NCBI RefSeq assembly: GCF_026151205.1 | Contig: NC_087073.1 | Location: 12,307,578-12,371,577, forward strand | Reading direction: 5' to 3' | Length of the DNA stretch: 64,000 nt | Source of the DNA: Bolinopsis microptera | Taxonomy: Eukaryota > Ctenophora > Tentaculata > Lobata > Bolinopsidae | In this document: piece by piece, positions 25,001 to 54,007 of the stretch | How the letters are laid out: every line of letters starts with the position of its first letter | How positions within the stretch are numbered: the first letter of the stretch is position 1 | Program-made: the position numbers and the translations under genes | Notes under the pieces: model-generated | Told to the model about the DNA's origin: nothing | What the model saw: only the letters and a program-made list of their open reading frames with translations | Database searches by the model: none

Positions 25001-28000
25001 ATTCTTTGGAACTGTTACCAATCTCTTATCAGCTGCGATTTGATCACAAATTCGAAGAATTTAAATAATTCTAACAACTTTGATCACCTATCAAGCAGAA
25101 AATAATTTAATTATTGTGCGCGATTTATTGAATAAACTGCATAGAGCGAATTACAGTCACGTGGTACGAGTCTGAGATTTGGTACCAGTTCTTCACAAGG
25201 AACGAGTTGTGTTTGCTAACCTCACAGCTCGACAAGAAAAGCTTTAAACTGAGTAGGAGCGGGCAAGTTCGCCCCCTCGCGAGCCCAGTTCCGGGCGTCC
25301 CAGCTCGGCATTGCGTGGGATACCACGTTAAAATATATCCATTTTGGATTAGGTAGGTTGGAAGTCGGCACCGACATCATGATATTATGTGATTTAATCT
25401 TAATCTGAGCGAGAAAAAGAAGCAAAACACGTGAGGACTAGTAAATCTAACAGGTGAGGATTTATTCAAAAAGCTGTGGGCAATGAGTCACAATGGATAA
25501 CATGAATTGTAACTTATTCGTAATTAAGTAGTGGTTTGCCAGTCACGTATAACTCACACGGTAATCAGGAGATTTGATCAAGAGATTTGAGGACGGTTGT
25601 TAGCTCTGAGGCTGCATGGCTGGTCAGAGATCCATCAGAATATTAGAGATCCGACCACAACCACTATATTTCTGAACAACGTATAACTGAAAAGAGTGTT
25701 ATTCACCTATAATATATGATGACAATTGTTCTGTGTATCACAACGTTTCTTAGAAACAGTCTCATCAGGCAAGGAGCTGAGGTTATAGTTCCTAGAATTA
25801 ATATCCTCATTCGAGGATCAGCTGCAGCCTGCAACCACCACATAAATCTAACTTTTTCTTTTAGTGGTTTATAAGAGGTCGTGCACATGACTGCACATAT
25901 TAGGTAATCACTATTTGACCAATTTGTAACCTCCCTCCCCTCCGCGTATTCAGTTGTCAATAGAAGTGTGATGCAATATTTTAGGAATGAAACAATTTAT
26001 AATCTACATTTAATAGATCACAACTAGTAGTACTAGTAGTGTATGGAATATTTAATCCCGTGATTTAACATGAACACTTCCAAAAAGTTACTATATTACT
26101 AAACTTACCTACAGTTTAAGCTCCAAATTCTCTTATAAACTAAATTCTTTAACTCTTTTGGATCTGGATTTAGGTCACTTATTATCTAATTCTTACCTTC
26201 TCAAAAGAAACCTTGATTTTCCAATTGTACTGACTCATACTACTGAGGTCACGTGATTGCACCTAACTGGGTCTTTCAGCAATTTTACCGGGGCCGGAGG
26301 GCTCTGAAATCAAATTATTTCACACCAGATCACCAAATAATTTCATAAAAAGTCACCCAACTGATACATTGAACAATTACTAATTAGATCCAGTTGATGG
26401 AAGAGCGATAGCAGTTTCATTCAATTAAAGGGGTCTGTTACCCGGAGTGCTACAGCGTCAAGTGCACCTACCGTGTAATTAGTGGACACCAACACCAGAG
26501 TTCACTAATTTGGAGGGGGGTCCAACTCAATGTTACAACAGTAGACCCATACATAGTTAAGAAGGTGACCATTTTTGAGGTGGCCCCCTCTTATACCTTG
26601 CGATCGTAGCCAGTATAGGTGCTGGTCGCTCAGCGTGTCCATCGTCCAGTGACCACCAAAAGGTTTCCATCGGCTATCAATTAGGTTTCAATTGTCCATT
26701 CATAGTTTACAGCTGCAATGAGGACATTCGATTTGACCTAGCAGGAATTTAATTAAATTCGGCTTTTTCAGTAAACAATTAAATTTTAAATTGAACTCTT
26801 TGTCGTGCTGCTACTATTCCAGAAGAATCAGATACTGTATCTGGTATATGGCATAGAAGATGTTATTTACTCCGAGATATACGATATTGCCATTGGCGGG
26901 AGAAAAATAAGGTAACGTGGGACCATGACTATAATTTCAGGGAAGGAATTGTATTGTGAGAAAATGGGTTAATCGAGGTTAGTGGTGATAATAGGCAAGT
27001 GATAAGAAGCTGCACAGGGAAGAAGATGGGAAAGAAATGAGTCCGAGGTAGTGGGTCAGGATAGGAGCTACAGTGAGAGATTGAGAAGGTTGTTCTGGTG
27101 GTGGCATGGCGAGAACGGGTAGGAGACATATACTGGGAGTTGTCGATGAAGAGAAGATCGAAAGGGGAAGGAACTAGAGATGGGGATGAACATTTGAAGT
27201 ACATATTATATTGTAACGCAAACTTTAAGTGTACGTCGATTCATTAAATAATAAACTATCATAAGCATATGTGATCTTATCCAGATTCTAAACCCAAGCT
27301 GATTCGCTGAATGAAAGAAAGCTCAGCATCCTTACTAGGGATTGGCGAATCTTTATTATTTTATACAGTTAGTCAGTTACACTTTTACATATAGAACCAA
27401 ATTTTTAGTTAACTTTTTTTGTCCATCACACTTAATTAATCAACAAATTTGTTAAAAATTGGATCTCCCCGCCTACTCAAATAATGAGTTTTACTTAAAG
27501 GCTGGAGCAATGCCAATGTGATTTTAAAAGTTTACAGGTATGGGGTAGTTAACAGGAAATTAGCTAGCAGAAATGGAGGTCGTTATTGTAGAATTGGTCG
27601 GTGCACAATGCACATGATCACCAAACATGATATTTGAACTTTTAAGTCAATCAATTCATTCAAACATTCCATTACCAACTTAAAGTCAAAATACTCAAAA
27701 CAAGATTATAACTGTTCTCGGCTAGATTATACATTTGAAACCCTTTTGATCAGTTGCTCTGTTCAAATATTGACACCATTTAAGTCTAGAGAAATATCCC
27801 TAAGTTTGTCTTGCAAGTTTAGACCATTAATAATATCCACCACCTCGCCAGGGTATAGTACTGGATACTAAAACTACTATTTGAGGAGATGTATCTGTAA
27901 TTTCAGACCCATTCCCAGCAGAGGTGACGTAAGGGATGTGCAATGATTTCCGGGCACCAAGCCTGGTACGTTGAGACCCAATCAGAGACTGGGACGATGC

Positions 28001-28366
28001 TTGTGCTTTGAAATCGGGCGATCTCGCACCTTAGCACCAGAATAGGAAATTAATTTCAGAGAACATTATATCCAGACCCTTTGGCGGAGATTGCCCCTCA
28101 TGGAACAATTTTCTCATGAGACGAAAAATTGTAATGCGAAATATAAGCGATTCTGAAATTCAACACTGACCGATTCTATTCAGTTCCTTATTCTTTTCAG
28201 TATCTATCCGTTATTAAGAAGTACTGGGAGGGTCTAGACTCTAGAACTGACCTTAATTCCCTGATTAGCAAAAGTTTTGCTATACATTTTGCAAACATTA
28301 ACCTTTTCTTAAGGCTTCTAGAAAATGTTTTTAAAACTGGAGCTATTTTATCAAATCTATAGTGTA
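22086..28366. other. Intergenic, no gene recognised
   Basis: The first ~500 bp are probably homeobox 3' untranslated sequence (AATAAA at 22570-22575). A 93-codon open frame at 22626-22907 follows but has no recognisable domain. The rest has only short frames. Purine-rich DNA lies at 26930-27200, a CCAAT/E-box cluster at 23721-23781, and further CACGTG sites at about 22648, 25158, 25429 and 26252. Confidence 0.5.
23721..23781 (-). promoter_or_regulatory. E-box plus paired CCAAT module, copy 2
   Basis: Two CCAATCAG boxes 31 bp apart (23721 and 23752) and GTCACGTGAC (23774-23783) in a locally GC-rich patch. Read on the minus strand the order is CACGTG, CCTGATTGG, GCTGATTGG, the same order as the modules near 16.9 and 34.5 kb. 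A promoter or enhancer is plausible, but no gene start is visible beside it. Confidence 0.4.
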
Positions 28367-28664
28367 GGGGGCCATCTACTTAGGACGTCCGCCAAAATCG
28401 CAGATTTTCAGACCACCCCCCCCCCCCCCCCCTCCCCCGGACGTCCGAATTTCCAGCTACTTTTAAGAGTACAAATAAAACCAACTTAAATTCATTGTCA
28501 GAGTTTAAATAAATGAGACTTTTTCGTTAATTCTGCCAAAATTTCCGGACGTCCGGATTTTCAGAAACCACCCCGGACCCCCCCCCTCCCCCTGTCTGGA
28601 TTTGTCCGAAATTTCAAAACTGCCCCCTCCCTATTTGCCGGACGTCCTAAGTTAATGCAGCCCC
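28367..28664. mobile_element. Poly-C MITE with GGACGTCCG inverted repeats
   Basis: A 298-bp element whose ends read GGGG..ACTTAGGACGTCCG and its inverse, flanked by TA or TAG (28365-28367 and 28665-28667). The interior has two long C-rich tracts and further GGACGTCCG palindromes at about 28438 and 28544. No coding capacity. The flanking duplication is ambiguous because TAG and CTA are palindromic with the ends. Confidence 0.65.
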
Positions 28665-28667
28665 TAG

Positions 28668-30412
28668 GTCATTTGCAATTGCAATTAGAAAAAAGGGCAC
28701 ATATTCATGGTATTTAGAAAATTTGTAAATATTCAAAAACTCATTAAAAATGGCCCTAATATTTGGGTTTAGTGATTAGTCCCAATAAAAGTGTTGCTAG
28801 AACGTTAAAAAACTGAAACTCGCTCCCATTTGGACCAATCAGTTGGCTGAAAACAATTTGAAATTTTGAACCTGTCCAAACAAGAACAATCTGAAATAAG
28901 ATTTACCACGAAGTTAGATCAATTAGATACAGTTTTTCCAAGAATTTGAACGCGCTGACACTTTGGTTCGTTCAATAGAATCGCAGTTATGTTATATGTG
29001 TTAAATAAATCGCTCAAATTTTAGACTTTGTTCTGAGGGAGACTAACACAGATAACTTTGACAGAGACCTTGCAATATAATTACAAAATAGGCTTCTAGG
29101 TTATATGTCCAGGAAACGATTTGCGACATGAAGTGAACCATGAAGCATTCAGAACGTTGATACCTAGGTCTGATTAGCTCGGAAAACAAGTTAGCTAGTC
29201 AAGGTGAAGTTACAATTTTTAATAAGAACCTTAAGTTGTGATTATATCATTATGATTTTTATTTTATTATGGTTACCAAGATTTTCATTAATTTTATTTA
29301 AACAATTAAACACCTGAATTACGAACAGTAAAGAATGAATAAATAAGTAATACAAATATTAATAATCAATATCATCATATAAAATTGATAAATGATTAAT
29401 ATATTTACTAAAAAGTAAAACTGTTTTAGCTACAAAAATTATATGAACCAGCATTCTAGTCTTTCTATGTTTTTAATGAATACATAAAATCTGAATCGTC
29501 AGCACTAGAAAAAAACTAAACTTATCATATATCAGAATTACGTAATAATATAAAAACTAGAATGACATTTAAAATACATAGTGGTTTAAGTTTAAATGAC
29601 ATCATGATATAAAACAGTGCCAAATTATGGTGCGCTTGCAGTTCCACCCGGTAGAAATTGTCAGTTAACTCAAAATAAGGCCTTTTTAAAGATGTGGTCA
29701 CTGAACAGCTTTAAAACATACATTGTAGCATAGAAAAACTATCTGAAGTTGAAATAATTTTACTTAAAATAACAAATTAGTTAGCAACGAATAATTAAAT
29801 ACTTAGATCGTTCATTATTACCAAAAATTTAAATGAGCAAAACACTAAGTTAACAAATGAGGACTGGGAGATGAAACAGATTTATTTCGACATGTAAACA
29901 GCCCAAATTTACCATTCAGTTATGCTATTCAGTTACTTAAGCAGCTTTGAGACCAGCTACTAAAATTAATAATATAGGGGCACATCTGTCACGAGTCAAA
30001 GCAAAAGTGGCCACCTCCAGCCAAAAATAACTTTCAAATATCATGAATCATCAGAGTATAAATCAAAGTTTAAATGAAAACAGTATTTGTTTAATTTTGG
30101 CAGCTAAAGCCTAATACCCCCGTAAGATGGAAATACTTAAATAGTATCATTGTTTATAGCATACTACGTAAAGATATAGGGTTACTTTTGAAATCTGATC
30201 TGTATATTGTTCTTACTTTTTGGGTCAATAAACGTGTTTGGATGCATACATGATTGCTGGCTGTTTACTATTCATATCTTTTCACAATGAAATTTGCAAT
30301 GAACACTGAATTTTAAAGTTTTTCTTCGAGTTTTTCTTCGAGCTGTGCTGTCCTCAACTTTAAAAAAGTAATTGATCGACGAAATTCAAGGTTGAAAAAA
30401 GGAGACTGTTGT
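28668..30412. other. AT-rich intergenic DNA, nothing recognised
   Basis: Very AT-rich sequence with no long open frame, no inverted-repeat element and no RNA signature. It lies downstream of the ADAM10-like gene and may contain its 3' untranslated region. Confidence 0.4.
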
Positions 30413-47872
<17,460 letters not shown>

Positions 47873-48830
47873 CTGAATAGAAAATCTGCCACCCAGGTCA
47901 TAATATTACATTCCTGAAAGTATTCAAATACAGTACGAGAATTAGCCGGTACCGTAAAATCTCTAAATTAATGTGTTTCTAGAGTAAAACAATAGATTTT
48001 GCTAGAACTTTAGTTTCGTTTTTCAAATTGTCCCATATTCAAACGACGATTTGGAGCCTCTCCCAAGATGGCGCACCCTGCACTGCCGGGTCAGCGGGGC
48101 CCTTAGTTGAACCACTGTTCGTTTGGCAGGTTCGTGCAATAAATGGTTGGTGACACATCGAGCTTTATTACTATACACAACGACACAAAAGGCCACTAAT
48201 GGAATATATGATACTCTTCATAATATTATACCTAAATTGGTAAAATTGTTAATGAATCTAATTTCATGTCGATTTAAATCTATGGGTATTCAAGAATGAA
48301 AGACTCCAAATTGAATCTTTAAATTAGAGAAAGGATTGATGCTATTCATTTTAGGATGTTGTCAATGAAACCTCTATAAACTTTAACAAATCGATACATC
48401 GAATTATTATTATTTTAGATACATTATCATACTTCAAATACATTTTGGTTAACAAATTATATATATATAATTAAATTTTTAAAATAGAATGACGTCTACT
48501 GCCAACAAAACTTTTTTTCAAGTTGTTGCAAAGTGTTATTACACACATTATACACCTTATAATATCAAATTAAACTTTGAACCAGCGTTTAAAATATTAA
48601 TAAATTATATAAAAATCTGAAATACGTCTATACATACCTATGCCATTCACTAAAAATATTTAAAAAGGAAAATGTGCAACATCTGTAACTTCTTAAGACG
48701 ACATTTCTTGAGAATAACAACCATCAATTTATACTCCATATTATATTATAAACAAACATGCAAAATCATAATTAAGTTCAATCATTGACACCGTTTTACA
48801 AATCCAGGTATACACTTTACAAGTCCAGGT
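47873..48830. other. ADAM10-like upstream region and 3' region of the next gene
   Basis: About 200 bp upstream of the ADAM10-like start lies a GC-rich patch (48055-48115) containing GCGCCATCTTGG on the minus strand, a YY1-type motif often found near animal promoters. It may be the ADAM10-like promoter. The remainder to 48830 is AT-rich and probably includes 3' untranslated sequence of the 887-residue gene. Confidence 0.4.
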
Positions 48831-51494
48831 TTACAAATCCAGTTTTACATTTACAGCTTTAGGTCTAGGATGATTTGGATCCCATTTAAGTTGACACTGC
48901 AGTGAGGTCCCTTCCTTGAGATGTTTTCTATTTTTGTTAGGTACACAAGTTTTATGAACGAACACGTCTTGTTTCCCCTCATCAATGTCGATAGTTGCAA
49001 AACCGTAACATTCAGCATAAAGCCAACGGTGAATAGTTGCTTTGACGGTAGTTCCAAGCTCGACATATTCTTTAACTTTATCTTTTACGTTTTTCTCTTT
49101 CTCGTCCATAAGTCGGCGTTTCTCTTCAAACATCTTCTTGTATTCTTCCTGTTTCTTTATTAGCGCTTCCCTCTTTTTTTTATCTTCCTTCAGCTGGTCA
49201 AAAACTCTTTTGACACTGGGCAACATGAGATCTTTGGTCTCTTTCAATGTCTTGAAAACTTTAGCATAGACAAAGGAAAACGCTGAGCACTTACAAACAA
49301 TACTTTGTCTATCGCACTTAAGGAAGGAGAAAGAATCGTTAACATTCATAGACAGTTTGACCAGTTCTCCATCTCGGTTGAATCCTGTAAGAACATTTTC
49401 AATATCCACATTAGCAGATTGGAAAATGTTTTCAACCATATCATGATAAGGGCCATTGTAGCTCTGGCCTCTCCAATCTAGACCAATGAGCCCTTTTTCA
49501 GCACTATCAATATCAAGTAAGAAGTGCATATCATGTTCAGTATCATTGGTGAATCTATCAGCTAAAAAACCTCTGAGACTCCATTTATTCCTGTCCTTCT
49601 CTTCCGTTTCTTTCAAAAAATCTTCGTTAGTATTGGGTAATTTGTTTGCTTTATTGTTTATAAAGCCATAAATGATATTATCAAAGAAATGCATTTCAAG
49701 TGCATTACAGAGTACTGAGTTTGGATAGCAATCCCAGTCAGCAGTAAGTTCTTTCACTAGAGACAACTTATGATCGAGTTTCCTTATCTGTACCCTGTTA
49801 CCTCTGTAAAGAATACAAAGATCAGATTCGGGGTTGCTATTGAACTGCATTTTCCATTCCTTTCCACAATGTATCTTGTTAGCAGTAGCATTGTCTGGAT
49901 CTATTATGTCAAGCATGACAAGTACATCTTCTTTCAGGACGAAAGCTGTGGTGTTGTGAACGCCTAAAGGAACTGAATCTTCAAAGAGAGAAATCCGTTT
50001 CTGTTTAAAACTTGATAAACCCTCTAATTCATAATCAGCAATAATACATGAGTCTCCAATATGGAACATCACATAAGTATGTTTGCTGCATTTTACCAAG
50101 CCCCTTATCTTCAAGTCAGCCAGTTTAATTAGCTCTTTATCTGGATGCACTGTTGTCCATCCTTTCTCAATATTTTTCATATTACATTTTCTACTTTTTT
50201 CTGGCAAATCAAAATCCCAAACTGTGAGCTCAATGCCATTCTGTGTGTCTAAACCAATGCCGGCAACCAAATCTGCACAGCAAAACAATTGAGGTGGTTG
50301 ATCCGAAAGCAAGGCATTCTGGTTAAAAAAATACGTTACACTCTCCTTGGAGTATGCCTTAGAATTCTTGTCAATGCATAAAAGATGGTATGAGTTTTCT
50401 TGTTCATTATCAGCTAAGAACATAGTAAAGTAATTAGAATTGCTTTGGTGATCTTTACTAGCTGGTACCATTTTGAGTATGTCAAAATCGTTTATTTCAT
50501 TTCCAGCCATATTCAAGTCCATAAAACTACCCATGTTCTTGGAGTAATTGCTTATTACAGAGTAATCAACAAATTTTAAAAGGCCCTCAGATGGTGATTC
50601 AAGGTAATGTAGCAAACGATCGATTGATGTTTCCAAACCCTTTAAAAGGGTGGGAAATAATTGTTTAATCGTGTTAATGGTGATACTATCCCATGCAAGT
50701 TCACTGTGGAGACAACGATAAAATATTTTGGTGATTTCAACAATCCTCAATATACATTCCCTAATCATGAACCGTTCCATAATTTGAGCATCTTTGTCTT
50801 CGGATATTGTTCCGATTTTGGTAAAAAGAGTTCTGTTATCAGAATATTTTTCTTTACTCAAATGACTGATGATAGATACCCATGCTATGTATGGCAATGT
50901 AGATGGAATCAATGATTGAATTCTTTCTATGAAAAGATCATTGAACATCCCAAACCAACAGTCAACTTTGTCTCGAGTATCCTTTGGGAAGAAAGAAAAA
51001 CATTCAATGGAATTTTTCCATATACAAGTTGTCATTTCGTCTTTATCCTCACAAATTCCATCGGAACTTTCCACTCTTAACATTCCAACTGAAGTGATTT
51101 CCTTGAGGTAAAGAAGACTTTCCCAAAGATGTTCGAAAATGGGAATTTCAAGCTTCTCGGAAAGAAGGACATCAATATCATCTGGCAAGGCTGTTAATGG
51201 GATGCAGTGTTCAGATCTTATTTTAAGAGCACGTCTCATCCACTCTACAGGGAACTTTTTCGGATCAGGAAAAAAACGAGGTGGAAGGCACGTTTCTAAG
51301 AATTCATCTGAATCTGATCTACCATCAAAACTATCGATGGCATCACTATCATGATTATAGGCATCATAATCATACATGTTGTCATAGGCAAAATGGTCAT
51401 CATAGTCATCATCAAATGGGTTGTAAATGTCTAGACCAGTATCATAGCCATTATAATATCGACTGTTCATCAAATAGAATTCAGCGATACTCAT
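48831..51494 (-). CDS. Intronless 887-residue protein with C-terminal cold-shock-like domain
   Basis: One uninterrupted frame from ATG 51492-51494 to the stop at 48831. Residues about 10-60 are rich in Asp and Tyr (DDDYDDHFAYDNMYDYDAY). Residues 60-330 look alpha-helical, and the middle (about 340-740) has short hydrophobic strands and WDF-type motifs that could form a beta-propeller-like fold, though I cannot assign it. Residues about 750-812 are a charged coiled coil (KKKREALIKKQEEYKKMFEE). The last 74 residues fit a cold-shock domain: VKATI, YGFATIDI (RNP1-like) and DVFVH (RNP2-like), closing with AVNVKL. RNA or single-stranded DNA binding is therefore inferred for the C-terminus. I do not recognise the whole protein. 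A CAG acceptor-like site lies 3 nt before the ATG, so a 5' noncoding exon is possible. Confidence 0.88.
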   Translation of the reverse strand: MSIAEFYLMNSRYYNGYDTGLDIYNPFDDDYDDHFAYDNMYDYDAYNHDSDAIDSFDGRSDSDEFLETCLPPRFFPDPKKFPVEWMRRALKIRSEHCIPLTALPDDIDVLLSEKLEIPIFEHLWESLLYLKEITSVGMLRVESSDGICEDKDEMTTCIWKNSIECFSFFPKDTRDKVDCWFGMFNDLFIERIQSLIPSTLPYIAWVSIISHLSKEKYSDNRTLFTKIGTISEDKDAQIMERFMIRECILRIVEITKIFYRCLHSELAWDSITINTIKQLFPTLLKGLETSIDRLLHYLESPSEGLLKFVDYSVISNYSKNMGSFMDLNMAGNEINDFDILKMVPASKDHQSNSNYFTMFLADNEQENSYHLLCIDKNSKAYSKESVTYFFNQNALLSDQPPQLFCCADLVAGIGLDTQNGIELTVWDFDLPEKSRKCNMKNIEKGWTTVHPDKELIKLADLKIRGLVKCSKHTYVMFHIGDSCIIADYELEGLSSFKQKRISLFEDSVPLGVHNTTAFVLKEDVLVMLDIIDPDNATANKIHCGKEWKMQFNSNPESDLCILYRGNRVQIRKLDHKLSLVKELTADWDCYPNSVLCNALEMHFFDNIIYGFINNKANKLPNTNEDFLKETEEKDRNKWSLRGFLADRFTNDTEHDMHFLLDIDSAEKGLIGLDWRGQSYNGPYHDMVENIFQSANVDIENVLTGFNRDGELVKLSMNVNDSFSFLKCDRQSIVCKCSAFSFVYAKVFKTLKETKDLMLPSVKRVFDQLKEDKKKREALIKKQEEYKKMFEEKRRLMDEKEKNVKDKVKEYVELGTTVKATIHRWLYAECYGFATIDIDEGKQDVFVHKTCVPNKNRKHLKEGTSLQCQLKWDPNHPRPKAVNVKLDL

Positions 51495-54007
51495 GACCTG
51501 AATTAATGAATCATTCGGTTAACTGTTTTATTTTTTTTTATTTGAAAATTCAATTGATTATTATATATATAAATCAAGCGTTACATTTCAGCCATGCAAA
51601 ATTACAATGACATATTTTGATATACTATTTGATAAATGGAACTGCAATATAAATTGCTTAATGTTTGGCCGGATGACAACTAACTAAAAGAGAAAAATAA
51701 ACTTGATTACATAATAATTAATTCGGCTGAACCAACACATAGCAAGAGCCACATTAACGTTGGGGCCGTCCATTTAAAAATAATAAAAATAAAAATAGGA
51801 CTTTGTAAGGTTCCAACTTCCAATTATAGTGTTATTCGATAAAACTAGGTCACTGGTATAGCAGTAGTATGAAGAATGAACAACTGACAATGATGGGTGC
51901 CAAGAGGGGAGGGGCACCAACAGGGGGCGGTTTTTCACCAAGGGGGAGGGACGCCAACAGGCAACGTTACGCTACTGTAACAAGATGTATAAAATAGGCT
52001 GACATCAATCCCTCTTCAAAAGTTGAAAAACCCAGTTCTAGATGAAAGTTACAAACCCAGTTGAAATCGTATAATAATGTTTAATAAGTTTAAAGAACCA
52101 ATGACTAGTATTAGGTTGTTAAAGTCAATATCAATATTTCAAACAATATACACATAATATAGCAATGACCCTATATTGTAATAATATATAACAAATTCAC
52201 ATCACAACAAAAAGCAGTTTAGGCCCCCATCCAACAAGCACTCCATGACCTTTTAGGGTTTAGGAGTGTTGATCAGGTTAAGGTCCAAATCACTTATTGC
52301 TGTGGGTGGAAGAGATCTGGTACCTCTGTACCCCCTGATAGAGATTATACAGGTTCTGAGTAGATCAAAACGCAGTCTGCGTCTGACAAATGACATCACT
52401 TCACAATACCGTTGGCCTTTCATAAAGCTGATCTTTACCAGAGGCGGCTATTGAGGGCGTCCAGGCGTCCGTGGACGCCTTAAAATTATTATCTGGTGAC
52501 TGGTGCTTAAAATAGAAATAGTAATTAGTAATAGTGTTAGGAAATAACAAATCGCAATATAAAGGTCTCCATTTACCATCATACGTTTTAATGTAAGCGA
52601 ACGCTGGCACGCATGATCTTTGTGAAATTTTGTGTTGTAGGGAGTCCAATCCTACCTCTGGACTACTCAGCCGCGCAGTTTTAAACATAGTTAATTGTAA
52701 ACGTTACAAAGCACATCGTGCGCATCCCACTACAGGTAATCTATTATGATTTGCCTCGATTTGGGGGTCCAGGACCCTTTGCAATTTGACTGCTATATGA
52801 TACTGCGCGGCTGAGATCGTACACGTGTGGTGTCCTGTTTCACCCATGTTATAAGTTTTTGTTTTTGTTTGCTGTCGCCTGTAAAGTGTTACACATTACA
52901 TTTACAAGGCCCTGTGTGTAATGTAATCGGTAGTTTGGAGGGATCAGCTTGAGCCGGCTCCCAAGCTCCCTCCCCCCCCCCCCTCCAGTCCATCGATTGG
53001 ACCCCCAACAAAACTGACAGCCAGCTCCCACGAGCCGCCTCTGATCTTTACAGCGACATGTTTTAGGAACTGAGAAGCCTCAACTGCCATTCCTCCTGTT
53101 TGATTGAAATAAATTTTCGTGCACATACAGAATGAATGGTTAATAATTTAATATATATGTAGACCAAGCTCTGTGCACGGGATGCTTCCTGGAAGAATCC
53201 AGTTCTTTTAGCGGGGCACCCTACCTAAAGCCAAATTGAGATATAATAATCATATTCCTAGGGAAATAATCAGAAATCGAATACCAATCAAATAATATGA
53301 TATATAGGAATAGTAACCATATTTACTATGCAAAATGCCCCAACCACATAGTGTAAATTTATATAAAATTCAAATTCCATATCATCATTAAACCTCAATA
53401 GTCAATATAATAGCCCAAGCAAAATTAAATAACTTCTTATTATATACCTTACTGTCATACTACAAATTAATTAAACATTTGAAATCTGTTAACCAGAGAA
53501 TAAATTTCTAAACCTAATGCAAGTGAAATAATTTAGATGCAATAATGAATGCCTAATGTGAGTATCATCTGTCAATGTCCTTGTAAAACAGTCTGCACAA
53601 GAGATATGAGTAACTAATATAGAAGAAAAAAAACAGGAAGTTGTCGTCTGTTGAAAAATAAATAAAATATCTAGAATATAAATTAGAATATAAAATAACA
53701 TTCAGTCAATGTGTCGTCAATAAACTGTACAATTATCAAATGTTAAAACTGGGTGATACAGTCACCAAAACTAAATACTAAGTATAATAAGTTAATAAAT
53801 TAAATGTGGTCTATAAAACTACCACTAGGTATAATAGGTCAATAAATTAAAAGTGGTTTATAAAACTACCACTGTGCGAACCCCTTCTCCAGTTAAAACA
53901 TGTCAGTCATGTGGAAAATCAATCAGAATGGTAAGGTGGTAAAAAAGGGAATATCCTTTCGATACATCAATTATATATGCCTCAGATTTAAAAGAATTAG
54001 AAGATAC
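51495..54007. other. Intergenic DNA with small repeats
   Basis: No convincing gene. It holds a 14-bp perfect inverted repeat (CTCAGCCGCGCAGT at 52666-52679 and its inverse at 52802-52815), a C-rich tract near 52971, GC-rich patches around 51900-51970, and a two-copy ~47-bp tandem repeat at 53780-53873 (ATAAATTAAAAGTGGTTTAT-type units). It probably includes the 5' flank of the 887-residue gene near 51500. Confidence 0.5.

Noticed and set aside
26929..27204. 91-codon Ser/Pro-rich minus-strand frame
   Set aside because: The region is purine-rich on the plus strand, which removes stops and yields biased low-complexity translation.
48851..51496. Many plus- and minus-strand frames of 60-84 codons
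   Set aside because: Shadow frames of the 887-residue gene.
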